Below, in pieces: positions 22,087 through 32,846 of a stretch of DNA of 64,000 bases (position 1 is its first letter; the number at the start of each line of letters is the position of its first letter). The DNA lies in assembly GCA_963210315.1 (NCBI GenBank), contig OY723237.1, forward strand, positions 2,294,001-2,358,000. Reading direction: 5' to 3'. The notes below the pieces were generated by a model. The model made no database searches. It was not told the origin of the DNA and saw only the letters and a list, made by a program, of their open reading frames with translations. This stretch comes from Rhynchopus euleeides. Taxonomy: Eukaryota; Euglenozoa; Diplonemea; Diplonemida; Diplonemidae. The position numbers were made by a program, and so were the translations under genes.

Positions 22087-22195
22087 GGGGGCCCTCGCTA
22101 CCAAGTGTGACTGAGTGAGAAAAAGTGAGAAGTCAGCCATGTTTGGCTGACAACTGACGACTCGTGACTCACAGTGACTCGTAGCGAGGGCCCCC
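22087..22195 (-). mobile_element. 109-bp MITE (family S), copy 4
   Basis: This is the reverse orientation of copies 1 and 2, again 109 bp, flanked by tat on both sides. It is inserted near the left end of the family G foldback. Confidence 0.9.
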
Positions 22196-22946
22196 TATAT
22201 ATACGTATATATACGTTCGGAGGTCCCGAAAATCCGGAAATATACGTCCCCTATGTAATTCCCTGTTGCACGGTGGCCAGGTCACTGTGGGGTCACCTGG
22301 GTGGGATCTCCCACAGGATATGTTGAGTGGGTATATCCCGCTCTCTGCCTTCGACAGATACTTCCCTTGGAACGAAGTGAAACGCCAATCCGGTTGCCCA
22401 CAGGGTGTTCCGCTTCGGTTGTGCCGCACCTTACGTGGCCACATGTTGTTGGGCAGTTCGAAAGACACCGCCCTCCCCTGTGCACAGTGGAACCTGTGCA
22501 GAGGGGAGGTGCCTTTCTGAGTCCCTTACTGAGTGGCGACGGGGCACCCAGGTATTGACTGGTGGTGACCATGCTGTGCTGGAGTCTTTCCAAAGACGAC
22601 ATCGTTTTTGGTCGTGTTCGCCCGGAGACGGCGTTTGATGGGATAACGCGAGTACGGCACGTGGGCACCGATCAGGTAGTGGGCAATGCTGGTGATGCAA
22701 CGTTTCCTTACCTCGCCAAGGTGGCGCCAAGACTGAGCAATGTTCCCGACTCTCGAAGAACGAGCGGCGCTCGTCTAGTAGGACCCGTACCAGGACCGCG
22801 AAGCGTGCCCGGCTAGCGTAAGGGTGGACAGCCAAGCTGTGTCCCACATACTGTGCACCTTCGGGATCGTGGACCCTCTCACCCACACATTGCCCACAGG
22901 AAGAACGTAACGTATATTGCAACGTATATGCGTATATATACGTATA

Positions 22947-23756
22947 CCGTAAACGGAAAAAGGGTGGACCGTAAAAATGTTCCAAGTTCCCAAAAAAAGG
23001 CCAAACGTTCCATCTTTTTTACGGTCCACTATTTATTGGGACTGCATATGGAAAAGACAATGCGATTTTCGCCCGCGGGCTGGTGGGTTGCGGGGCGCGG
23101 ACTGCGGCCTCCACGCCGCAGACTCCCGCACGTAGGCCTCCCGACCTCCCAGCTTTGGACCCTCCCTCCACCACCGCAACCAACACCAGCAAGAGAAGCA
23201 AGTCCTCCCTGCGTGTGGAAAGGGCACGATCACCACCACTCACCTCGAGACTCACCCACCACCACACCTCGAGAAGTGTAGTACCATGCAAGGAGCGTTC
23301 CGGTAGAAGTAAAAGTAGAACCTGATGCACGAGCCCACAAAAGCAGCCACAGTACGGCAGGGCGCGCAGACAGAAGCTGAGACCACCGGGCTCCCTCCAG
23401 ATGTAAATTCGTGAATCAGTGCCCGGAAAATTCAGGGAAATCGTACTCCTTTAGTGTAGTACACCCTGCAGTAACTGTGGGAGAACAGTTCCCGGACGAT
23501 GGTGAGCGCACACTCTGTGCTGAGGCTCTGTGGTGTTAATCCTGCAGCTTCAGTCGTACGATTTCCTTGGTTCCTTCGCGACTTCGTCACGAAGGAACTC
23601 GTAAAAAAAACCGCCAAGTCCACTATCCCAACCGTAAAATAGGTGGACCGTAAAAATGTTCCAAGTTCCGGAAAAATCCCATTTGTTCCATCTTTTTTAC
23701 GGTCCACCTATAGTACGGTTCACCTTTATTACGGTCCACAATATTTCCGTTTACGG
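22947..23756. mobile_element. CCGTA-type TA-flanked element, 810-bp copy
   Basis: The ends CCGTAAACGGAAA and TTTCCGTTTACGG are flanked by TA. Subterminal GGACCGTAAAAATGTTCC motifs are shared with 4481-5314, as is the internal block CGCCCGCGGGC. It also contains the approximately 95-bp module found in the LINE 3' untranslated region (23302-23397). Confidence 0.8.
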
Positions 23757-24539
23757 TATATACGTCATGTATATATACGTATATATACGCTCAAGATCCG
23801 GATATACGTCGTATAGCACATCACTGCCCCCCTCCCACCCTTTCCAACCGAGTCCCTTTTGTTAGGGGCCTATCCAAACTCTCTACACGGATTGTTTCCC
23901 ACCATGCCGCAAGCCTTCTCTCGTATTCCCTGGATTCGATCCAGCCATATCCGCACCGTTTCGGTTGAACTCGTGAGGGTGCAATACACACGACGGGTCG
24001 AACAGTGGCGGACAGCAGGCGCAAAGCATGGTGGCGCACGGAGGACGATCGGTCATCCCCCCCCACCCCCCCTTTTTTTTGGGCCATAGGAGGATTCTTC
24101 ATATTCCTGGATTTCCCGAATTTCCTGGATTTCCCCCGGCCCCTTAGGCGATTTCAGGGCGGACAGGGCGGACATATCCGGGCCGGAAATCCGGGTGTCC
24201 GGATGTCCGGGTCCAATTTTGACCCCCCCCCCCCCCCCCCCCCCGGACATTTCCCGAATTTCCCGCCCGGACATGTCCGGGCGGACATCCGGACACCCAG
24301 AAATGTCCGCCCCGGACAGGGCGGACATGTCCGGGCGGACATTTTCTGGTGTCCGGATGTCCGGGCGGACATGTCCGGACCCGGAAATTCGGGAAATCCA
24401 ATTTTGACCCCCCCCCCCCCCGGACATGTCCGGCCAGGACCTCAATAGTTTGATTTTTGGTCCAGAAAATAGTTTGAAAATTTTTGAAATCTGGGTGCCC
24501 AAATTTTTTGCTCCTAAGACCGGCGATTTGTAGGGGGAC

Positions 24540-25741
24540 CAGGTGTGGCTCTATTTTGGGGGTATTTTGGCCGATTTTCGAAATCCTATTTTGGTTTTTT
24601 TGCACTTTTTTTGGGTGCTTTTTTGCACGATTTCTGTGCCTCAGACACAGATTTTGGTGTGATTTTTGCGCTATTTTGATTCACTCTGCCTGACCGATGC
24701 ATACGATTCGAAAAAATGGCGAAAAAATCGCTATCAACAACGGTGAACGAATGGAGGTAGATGGGGAAGTGGAAGGACACAGCACGCCCTCCCACTGCTC
24801 GCCACCTGTACACTACCTCTCTGTTCAAGGCGGTCAGTGCCTCTTGGTGCTGCACACAAATCACTGCTGCATCCCAGGGCGCCTTCCCTTGTGAGAATAG
24901 CGAAACCTCTGCGGTTGCAGTTTGGTGGTTGAGGCCGGCGGTGGTGACATCACTTTGGTGACTGTGATTCCTTCCCCCTGAGCTCGACCAGATCCAGGTC
25001 GACCTGGTGCTGTGTGGCTCCTGGTGTGGTATCTCCTTGCTTCCTCGCACACATACACGTGGTTCCTCGCCACGGATGCCCACCAAGTCGAACCCGAAAC
25101 ATGATCACGGGCCCACGACGACCCTTTCGAGATGTCATGGCCGCAAGCCCACAAACCCGATCGCATTCGCAAGGTGGTTCGTCTCTTAGAGATCAGTGCT
25201 CGGGCCCAGCCGAGGGTGCTGGAACCGATATGCCACAGCCCTGTACGCGCAAGGACTTGGCTCCAAGACCAGGCACAAGCCACAGGGGGGTCTGGGGGGC
25301 GGAGCCCCCCAGCCGCCGGAGGCCACGGTAGCGAACGTCTGTTGGCCTGGCTCCATAGTCGCATACGCTCAAGTACAACACAACTGACAGATAGCGGCTA
25401 TAATCATAGCACAGGTCGCATGGGGGGGTCTGGGGGGCGGAGCCCCCCAGCCGCCGGAGGCCACGGTAGTGAACATCTGTTGGTTTGAGCTCGAGAGCAA
25501 GCCTCTCACACCACCGCCCTCCGACCCCCCTCTCCACCCCCAGGTGCAAAATTTTTTTGCATCCGGAAAATGTGTTCTTTTGAATGTTTGAGCACATCCA
25601 AGACCGGGAACATAAAATTTTTCTGCCAATACCAAGTAGGGTCACAATAAAATCCAAAAGAAAAAAGTGCAAAAAAATAGTGCAAAAAAATATTTTTCCC
25701 CCAAATTCCTATTTTCATTCCGTGAAATAGATACACGCCTG
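24540..25741 (+). mobile_element. Non-autonomous hAT-like element, family hAT-2, copy 1 (1.2 kb)
   Basis: The ends CAGGTGTGGCTCTATTT and AAATAGATACACGCCTG are imperfect inverted repeats beginning CAGG. An exact 8-bp duplication, agggggac, flanks the element (24532-24539 and 25742-25749). It interrupts element C precisely at that 8-mer. Eight-bp duplications with CAG-type ends are characteristic of the hAT superfamily. It carries two minus-strand copies of the GC hairpin module and no recognisable transposase. Confidence 0.85.
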
Positions 25742-26040
25742 AGGGGGACCCTTTCGAATTTTTTTTTTGGGGAAGGGTAAATTGAACGTTTTTGGCCAAA
25801 TGAAGCCACTGCGACCATTCCCGGGCCTCGGAAATCAGATTTTTGCCCCTCAAATGCGGTGCCGGTCCGGACAAAAAATCGAAAAAATCGTGAAAAATGG
25901 CCCATTTTCCCCAGCCAAAAATGGGCCAAAAATGCCCCCGGACACCCCCAGAGACATGTCCTAATCCGGGGTGCCAGTAGGGGGGACCTTTCGAATTTTT
26001 TTTCGAGGAGAGGTCAATTGAACGTTTTTGGACATCTGAG

Positions 26041-29000
26041 GTCGACAGCCACGCCCGCGGTTTACCGCGAAGCCAGTCTTCGACTGGGAGAGCAGATCGG
26101 CGCGCGACCCGGGGCACCCCGACCGGTGCCCCCACAGCAGATAGGGAGGGAGGGGTCGTGGGGGCCGGGCCTTTCCCCTCGGGTGTCTCTTCCTGTTGTG
26201 CTGTCTTCCCCGAGTTTCTCCTCTCGCTCCCTGTCTACCTTGTCCCCTTCCGTCCACCCATCCCCCGCCCCACCCCACCCTCACCCCCTCCCCCACCCCC
26301 CACCTCACCCCCCCCGCCCCCCCCGCCGGGTGCATCGACACGGGGCATCCTCCGCTGGGGCGCAGCGTTGAGGTGGGTGGTGAGGAAGTGTGGCGAGTGG
26401 AAGGGGCCACGCACGCCCCTCCTTTTTATAAAAACGGGTGTACAGATAGTATGGCGAGCAAGGGGGATGCCGTCATGGGCGTGGGGGCCGGGTGGCCAAG
26501 AGGGACAGGTCGCGGTGCGGGGGAGTGGGGCGGAGCCGGTGCACCTCCTTCCCGGGGACCTCAGGGGCGGTGCGGAAGAGGATAGCGCGATGGATGGGCG
26601 GGACTGGGCTGATGTTGATTCGACACTGCGCCTGCTGCACGCCTCCCGCATCCCCAATTCCGCCACGGGGGATTGCGGGTACTGGGCCCTGGGTTTCGAG
26701 GCTGAAGTGATCGGGGCGCGTCGAGCTGACCTCGCCAAGTCGGCCAAGTCGCGACCGGAACTGGTGGCATTTTTCGGGGGGGCCAAGGAGGCTTTCCTGG
26801 CATATGCCAACGCGATCGGAGAGGACGGGTGGATGGACCACCTCACCCTGCAACTGGCGGCGCGGCTCTGGGACCTGCATATAGTGGTCATTCAACCGGG
26901 TGCTCATCGAGTCGTGGCGATCCGCCCCCGTAGTGTGAAGGATAGAGACCTCCTCAAGCGCACCCGGGTGATTGCTTTAGCTGGGGACCACTACGAACAA
27001 GTGGACATCCCAAGGGGCCAACTGCTAGACCTCATCAGGATGGCGCACCCCGCTTTCCTCACCACGGAGTCTGTAGGGGAGCAGGTTATCACCACGCCGG
27101 AGGGCATGGACGCAGCTACGGTGGAGGCAAAGTTGGTGCAAAGGGCCACGGACAAGGTGTACTGCCCGCACGACAGCTGTCGCACCTCCCTTATGCAATG
27201 TGGCGTGCCTATCCTCCGGGGGTCCATGCTGGGGCACCTGAACAAGCACGCAGCCAGGGGTGAAACGGTGACCCCCAGTGTCCTGCGCGCCATCGGGTAT
27301 CGGGAGTGTGTTCGCTGCGAGAACGTCATCGCGCTCAAGTACACAGCGTGTTTGGCTTGTCGGCACAGACTCGAGCCGGAACCCGAAGCAGTGCCGGCGG
27401 GGGAAGGGGTGCAGGCAAAAGCCCTCCCAGGGCTCGAAGCAGTGAGAGCGGAGCACATCAAGGTGTGGGAATCCGTGCCGCACCACCTCGTCGCATCATG
27501 GACGCGGACGTTTGCCGGTCTACTCCGGGAGGTGGCGGCCCACAACACAGTGCAGGCATGGACAGCGCTGCTGCTGGCCCCGTCAGTCCTGCTACGGGGG
27601 GCGCGGATGGGGGACAGGATGGAGGGGACCATCAGGGACAGGCTGAGGACTTTCGATCGCTGGGCGAAGGGGGACTTCAACCTGCTGTGGGTAGAAGCGT
27701 GCGAGAAGAAGGCGCAGCCGCCAAAAGTGGGGGGGCCCCCGCGCCCTGGCGAAATGGAAAGGCGTGTCGCGAAGTATGCACGGCAGAATCGCATGTCCGC
27801 GGCACACAAGAGCCTCATCCCTGAGGTGGTGGCGGAGAACACAGACAGCACGCGTGCAGCCCTTGAATCGAAACACCCGACCGGAGTTCCACCGCATGCG
27901 CGCGAACCAGCCCCTGCCACGTGCCGGCCTTTCACCCCGGCCGAAGTGATGAGTGCACTCAAGACCTTCCCTAATGGGTCGGCCGGGGGTCAAGTGGGGC
28001 TACGCCCGGATCACGTCCGCCAGGCAGTTGAGTGTAAAGACGCGGCAGGGGCGAAGCCGTTGGCGTGGCTCACACAGGTGGTGAACCTGATGGCGTCAGG
28101 CAGGGCTCCGCAGGAGATCATGCCGATCCTGGCAGGCGCCAAGCTCACCGCCTTGAAGAAGAGCGACGGTGATGTGCGACCGATAGCGTGCGGTGAGACT
28201 CTGAGGAGGCTAACCGCCAAGCTGCTCTCCACTCGCCATAAAGACGCAGCACGGCGCATCCTGATGAAAGGGAAGCAGGTGGGCGTCGCAGTTCAACGGG
28301 GACTCGAGGCGGGTGTAGCGGTGGTGGCACAGTGGGCGGAGCGCGCCAAGGCGACAGCCGCAGGTGGTGGGCCCCGGGATGCTGTCGTTCTTAAAATCGA
28401 TTTCAAGAACGCGTTCAACTCTGTCCACCGGGAGGCGTTCCTAGAGGTGGTTGAACGAGACATCCCGGGCCTCCTCCCTTTCGCACAGTGGTGCTACGGG
28501 TCCCCCTCCACACTATCGTACAGTGGGCACGTCTTCCAGTCCACGTGTGGAGTTCAGCAGGGGGACCCCCTCGGACCACTTCTTTTCTCCCTAGCCATTA
28601 AAGAGCTAGCTGAGATGCTGGTCGGGCACTTCGCAGGGTGTGGAGGTAGTGTCTTCTACCTGGACGACGGCGTGCTGATGGGGCCAGCGGGAGTCGTGAA
28701 GGAGGCGCTGGATTTCGTGGTGAAGTGGAGCAAGGAGAAGGGGTTGGAGGTCAAGCTGGACAAGTGTGAGCTTATCGACCTCAACCGCCTCTCGAAGACC
28801 GAGCTTGAAGCGCAAGGGTTCCTTCTTCGCCTCCCTGATGAGACTGACAAGCCGGGAGTGGTGTACCGTGAGGGGGGCGATTTCACCCTCCTGGGCACGC
28901 CCATAGGGTCGCGAGAGTTCTGCGAGCGCTACATGGACGAGAAGCTGGCTGAATTCGCGCCTTACCTTGAGGCGTTGGCGACGCTCGAAGACAGGCAGGT

Positions 29001-32000
29001 GGCCCTTGCTCTCCTCCGGCATTGCGAGGGTTTCGCGCGCCTGGTGTTCTACATGCGTGCACTGGGACATAGGGGTGCGACGGAATACCTGGCGAAGAGC
29101 GATGCGGCGGTCGAGAAGTGCCTGACTCGTATCCTCTGCCTGGCGGACGACACTCTCCCGGACGACGCCATGCGACAGGCGACGCTGCCGGTCCGGGTGG
29201 GTGGGCTCGGTATACGCCGTTCTACGGAGCACTGGCACGCCGCAGCGATGGCTTCCATGCAGAACGGGTATCTGTTATGTCGGGAGTTGGACAAGGAGTT
29301 CACCTGGGATACGGCGGCGTGGCACACCCTGAGCTCGGCCTACAACAACGACGTGAGCGAGGGGGATGCTGTGGATTCGGAGTCCCGCCCCACGGAGATG
29401 GTGAAACAGAAGGACCTCTCCCTGGCCATCATCGACGTTCACCACCGAGACTTGCACGAGCGGGCAGACGCCAGTGACAGAGCCAGGTACCGGTCCCTGT
29501 CACTCCCACATGCAGGGGCCACGTATGCGGGCAAGCTGACGGAAGAGACGCGTGTCGGGGGAGAGGAAATGGTTGTGGTGACGCGGCACAGGCTGGGCAT
29601 CTCCCTCTTCGAGCCAGACGCCAAGTGCGGCAGGTGTGGGCAAGAGATGGACACGCACGGCACCCACGCGCTGAACTGTAGGGTGGGGGGTGGGCCCACT
29701 CGGCGTCACGATGTCGTGCGGGACAGCCTGTACAGACTCGCGGTGGAAGCGGGTACGAGCCCCGAGATGGAGACGCTCCACATCCTTCCGGACTCCCAGG
29801 AGCGCCCCGGGGACATTGTCACTCGCCGGGTGTGGCCGCGGGTCATCGACGTGACGATCCGCAATCCCCTCGCGGCTTCCGTGGTCCAAGCTGCTGCGAG
29901 GTTTACTGGAGCGGCGGCGGCAGCGGGGGAGGCAGAGAAGAACAGGAGGTATCGTGATCCCTGCAGGAGATCTGGCCAGATTTTCGCGGCCTTTGCGATG
30001 GAGGCTTTCGGGGGTCTGGGGCCGTCGGCGCACCAGGTTTTCGGCAAGCTGGGCCGCCTAGCAGCGGAACGGACGGGGCGAAGCAGGGTTCTGGTCACCC
30101 AGAGCCACGCCACCAGAGTGAGTAGCGCGTACAGCCACATCCTGGGTCGAACACTCCTTGAATGCGGCCCCATATCGCCAGCAGCAGTGAGCCGGACGGC
30201 GTTGGCTACAGAGGCCGCGGCCCCCCTGAACCCGGACCACTTCATGCGGTTCTCGGTTGACTCGCGTGGGGAGGGGGAGGTGTTCATTGACCCTGATGAG
30301 GAGCGCCCTGTGCCCCAGGCGGACCCGGTCCCTCGGGCAGAGGCAGCACCGACATCTCCGTCCCCCTCTGTCGTCATCGAAAAGTGGAGAGACAAGCGAG
30401 GAGGGGCGCGAGTGGCTATTGAGGACCTGGCAGAGGGGCTTGGTAATGCTCTTACGATGCCAGAACAGGTCGCCGCCTTGGGTGGGTCAGTGGCGGAGGG
30501 GGCCCCAGCAACGTGGGTGGTGGCGGTGACGGCCGCGGCGTGTGACCTGGGGTTTGACATCGACGCTGACAAGCTTCTGCGCCTGGCGGTGGTGTGCGTC
30601 CGTCGAGCGCCCACACTCCGTCTGCTCCTCTCAGACCCCGACGAGTGGGCGGGGCGTATGCTGGCTTCCGGGGGTGGCGAAGACGTGGACCAGGTGGCCC
30701 TCCGTGGGGTGGCGGTGGCCCTCGACGTCCACGCTGTGGTTTTTAGAGACAACCTCCCCCCTCTTCTCGTGGCCCCAGGTGAACCATGCCAAGCGCTTTT
30801 TGTGGGCGGCGTGGACGGGGGGTTCAAGCCGGTCACGGTGCCGGACCAGGTGGTGGAACAGGTCACATACACGAAGTGTGTGGAGGTCGAGGTGCCGCAG
30901 GGCCCGGTTATCCCGGGGCGCGTGGATGTGTCGGGGTCACCGGGTTGCTGTCAGTTCTGTGCGTCGCTCTTCACCACGGCCGTGCGCCATGGGGAGTGTG
31001 GTCACTGCTCGAGGATGGTGTGCCCGACCTGCTGTGAGCTGGGCGAAGACGACACCAGGTGCGTCTGCACGCCACTACCTCTGCCACGCGAGGACCAAGG
31101 GGTGGCCCCTCATCCGCCGGGGCAAGCGGAGCCCCCTCCTCCGCCGCCGGCGAGCACCGCACTGACAAAGGCTTTGCTGGAGGGCCGGGCCCCAGGGGGA
31201 GGGGACGGTCTGTCCAGGCTGCAACGGTCTTTGGGGATGCAGGAGTGCACGGGGTTCCGTTTCACACCAGGCGACTGCTTCTTCGATGCGGCGGCTTTCA
31301 TTATGGGAGGCTCGGCGGCGGGCATGCGGAGGCTAGCCGTCCAGGCGGTGCTACGTGACCCAGGCCTTTGTGCTCGGGCCGAGCCGAACAGCGAGTCCTG
31401 GGCTGCGGCCATGCGAGTCGAGGGTAGCCGGGACGAGGCTTCTTGGGCGGACCAGGTAGCAGTACATGGACTTGCGCTGGGGTCGGGGTGGGCTGTGGTG
31501 GTCCTATCTGATCAAGCGCCCCCCACGGTCCACCGCCCCCGGGTGAAGCCTTTCGCCGGAGTGCTTGGAGTCAAGCATCAGGGAAAGCACTACACCCCCC
31601 TTTTGGTGCCCCCACCTCTGGCGGAGGCAGTGTCTGCCCTCGCCCCCTCGCCGGTGTTGGGGCGGACTGGCTGTCCAGGGGGGGAGCAGGGCCTCCCCAT
31701 GTGCCAGGTGCCGTCCCAGCCGTCGCGCCGCCGTTTTTACTGTGCCCGCTGTGCAGAGGCGGTGGATACCGCAGTCGAACACTGGCGTTGTTTCGGTTGC
31801 GATTGCAGGGCGTGTGGGGAATGCGTGGAGCAGGGGGAGACCTGTATGGATCTGGGGCCTCGGGACGCGGAGGAGCCGCCTGCGAGGGTCCCGCAGCCAC
31901 AGGACCAGGGTGATCCCCCTCGACGAGAAGGTGATCCCCCTCCTGCACCCACCGGCGCCCCGGCCACCGGCCGCTCCGACCCGACCGCCACCGAGGAAGG

Positions 32001-32846
32001 CTCCAACCCTGCGCAAGCACCAGCCACCTCGATGTCGTCGCAGCCGAAGCGGAAGCGGGAGTCGGCATCGCCGCAGCGTGGTCAGGAGATGGATGAGGAC
32101 GACGGGGCCACGACGGTGGGGGAGTGGGAGGAGCAGTTCTGCCCCGACGTGCACCGACCGCAGGAGGAGCAGGAGGCGGCGCTCCGGGCCATTCAGGCTT
32201 GGTGGGCCGAGTTGGGGGATGACAAGGCCTCACAGGCGGAGGCGTACAACGTGGTCTGTTGTCGTCTGAGGGCGCGGGCAGGCAAGCGGGCGCGGGCGAG
32301 CCGGCCAGGGGCGCGGGGGTCTTCGCAGCGGAGTTCCCAGGGGTCCCAGAGCCAGGGGAGTAGGGCCGCCAGGGGAGCGAGATAGCCGTAGGTCGGCTCC
32401 CCCCCCCCCCCCCCCCCCCTACCCCCCTCTTTCCTTTCGCCCCTCCCCCCCCCCTCCCGTTCCCCACCCCCGTGCCCCCTTCCCCTTTCTTCCGGTGAAT
32501 GCGCCAGCGGAGTCGGTCCACGCCCTCGCTGTCAGTCGCTTTCGCCTCTCCCCCCCTGCCCCCCCCCCCTTTACCTCGCCCCCTTTTCCCCTCACCAGCG
32601 GGCTGCCCCTTGTGAATGGTAGACTTACCTACAGCCCCTTGTTCATGCCGCCAGCACGGAGCCCCACGCAGCTCAACCCCGGCCAGTGCGCGGTTTGTTT
32701 GCCCTAGAGCTTTGTTGTTCGTGTAGTTCATGTTACAGTGCTAAGAGCCCGTAGAAGCAAAAGTAGAACCTGCTGCGCTAGCCCCACCAAGCAGCCACAG
32801 TACGACAGGACGCGCGCAGGCACCGGGCCCCCTCTCCAAAAAAAAA
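26041..32846 (+). mobile_element. Full-length LINE (non-LTR retrotransposon) of restriction-like-endonuclease type
   Basis: This 6.8-kb insertion in element C has a 10-bp target duplication, gacatctgag (26031-26040 and 32847-32856), and ends in nine A residues. It has a C-rich 5' leader, a single intact ORF and a C-tract-rich 3' untranslated region of about 460 bp. The last 90 bp of that region form a module also found in other elements of the window. The intact ORF, perfect duplication and tail point to a recent insertion. Confidence 0.9.
26590..32385 (+). CDS. LINE polyprotein: OTU - zinc finger - reverse transcriptase - CCHC - restriction-like endonuclease - OTU
   Basis: An intact ORF of about 1931 aa from the ATG at 26590. 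The frame is open upstream to 26158, but without an ATG and with UTR-like composition. An OTU cysteine-protease-like domain has ATGDCGYWA (C29) and GDHYEQV (H134). A C2H2 finger follows (C192, H216, H220), with a CxxC pair cluster after it. The reverse transcriptase has RPIACGETLRRLTAK, LKIDFKNAFNSVHRE (motif A), GVQQGDPLGPLLFS (B) and FYLDDG (C, D692-D693). A CCHC knuckle starts at C1013, and the endonuclease has RPGDI (D1075) and IDVTI (D1087). A degenerate OTU-like stretch spans about 1270-1440. A zinc cluster begins near 1453, a second OTU has TPGDCFFDAA (C1563) and GKHYTPL (H1667), and a RING-like cluster begins near 1718. The tail is basic. The RT-endonuclease order fits R2-type LINEs. 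Two OTUs in one ORF is unusual. Confidence 0.92.
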   Translation: MDGRDWADVDSTLRLLHASRIPNSATGDCGYWALGFEAEVIGARRADLAKSAKSRPELVAFFGGAKEAFLAYANAIGEDGWMDHLTLQLAARLWDLHIVVIQPGAHRVVAIRPRSVKDRDLLKRTRVIALAGDHYEQVDIPRGQLLDLIRMAHPAFLTTESVGEQVITTPEGMDAATVEAKLVQRATDKVYCPHDSCRTSLMQCGVPILRGSMLGHLNKHAARGETVTPSVLRAIGYRECVRCENVIALKYTACLACRHRLEPEPEAVPAGEGVQAKALPGLEAVRAEHIKVWESVPHHLVASWTRTFAGLLREVAAHNTVQAWTALLLAPSVLLRGARMGDRMEGTIRDRLRTFDRWAKGDFNLLWVEACEKKAQPPKVGGPPRPGEMERRVAKYARQNRMSAAHKSLIPEVVAENTDSTRAALESKHPTGVPPHAREPAPATCRPFTPAEVMSALKTFPNGSAGGQVGLRPDHVRQAVECKDAAGAKPLAWLTQVVNLMASGRAPQEIMPILAGAKLTALKKSDGDVRPIACGETLRRLTAKLLSTRHKDAARRILMKGKQVGVAVQRGLEAGVAVVAQWAERAKATAAGGGPRDAVVLKIDFKNAFNSVHREAFLEVVERDIPGLLPFAQWCYGSPSTLSYSGHVFQSTCGVQQGDPLGPLLFSLAIKELAEMLVGHFAGCGGSVFYLDDGVLMGPAGVVKEALDFVVKWSKEKGLEVKLDKCELIDLNRLSKTELEAQGFLLRLPDETDKPGVVYREGGDFTLLGTPIGSREFCERYMDEKLAEFAPYLEALATLEDRQVALALLRHCEGFARLVFYMRALGHRGATEYLAKSDAAVEKCLTRILCLADDTLPDDAMRQATLPVRVGGLGIRRSTEHWHAAAMASMQNGYLLCRELDKEFTWDTAAWHTLSSAYNNDVSEGDAVDSESRPTEMVKQKDLSLAIIDVHHRDLHERADASDRARYRSLSLPHAGATYAGKLTEETRVGGEEMVVVTRHRLGISLFEPDAKCGRCGQEMDTHGTHALNCRVGGGPTRRHDVVRDSLYRLAVEAGTSPEMETLHILPDSQERPGDIVTRRVWPRVIDVTIRNPLAASVVQAAARFTGAAAAAGEAEKNRRYRDPCRRSGQIFAAFAMEAFGGLGPSAHQVFGKLGRLAAERTGRSRVLVTQSHATRVSSAYSHILGRTLLECGPISPAAVSRTALATEAAAPLNPDHFMRFSVDSRGEGEVFIDPDEERPVPQADPVPRAEAAPTSPSPSVVIEKWRDKRGGARVAIEDLAEGLGNALTMPEQVAALGGSVAEGAPATWVVAVTAAACDLGFDIDADKLLRLAVVCVRRAPTLRLLLSDPDEWAGRMLASGGGEDVDQVALRGVAVALDVHAVVFRDNLPPLLVAPGEPCQALFVGGVDGGFKPVTVPDQVVEQVTYTKCVEVEVPQGPVIPGRVDVSGSPGCCQFCASLFTTAVRHGECGHCSRMVCPTCCELGEDDTRCVCTPLPLPREDQGVAPHPPGQAEPPPPPPASTALTKALLEGRAPGGGDGLSRLQRSLGMQECTGFRFTPGDCFFDAAAFIMGGSAAGMRRLAVQAVLRDPGLCARAEPNSESWAAAMRVEGSRDEASWADQVAVHGLALGSGWAVVVLSDQAPPTVHRPRVKPFAGVLGVKHQGKHYTPLLVPPPLAEAVSALAPSPVLGRTGCPGGEQGLPMCQVPSQPSRRRFYCARCAEAVDTAVEHWRCFGCDCRACGECVEQGETCMDLGPRDAEEPPARVPQPQDQGDPPRREGDPPPAPTGAPATGRSDPTATEEGSNPAQAPATSMSSQPKRKRESASPQRGQEMDEDDGATTVGEWEEQFCPDVHRPQEEQEAALRAIQAWWAELGDDKASQAEAYNVVCCRLRARAGKRARASRPGARGSSQRSSQGSQSQGSRAARGAR

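Larger units (their letters stand above)
22052..23826. mobile_element. Foldback element, family G (1.78 kb), carrying two nested elements
   Basis: The ends CAGTGATGTGC and GCACATCACTG are inverted, followed inward by TATATATACG-type palindromes. C-rich tracts with CCCTCCC flank both sides. A 109-bp MITE (22087-22195) and a CCGTA-type element (22947-23756) lie inside. No transposase is recognised. Confidence 0.65.

Noticed and set aside
29706-30872. Minus-strand open frame opposite the LINE endonuclease region
   Set aside because: It is a shadow of a GC-rich coding strand, with no recognisable motif.
32747-32837. tRNA-like promoter in the LINE 3'-end module (A-box-like TAGCGCAGCAGG on the minus strand)
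   Set aside because: The B-box-like GGTTC overlaps it directly, so the spacing is impossible for a type 2 pol III promoter.
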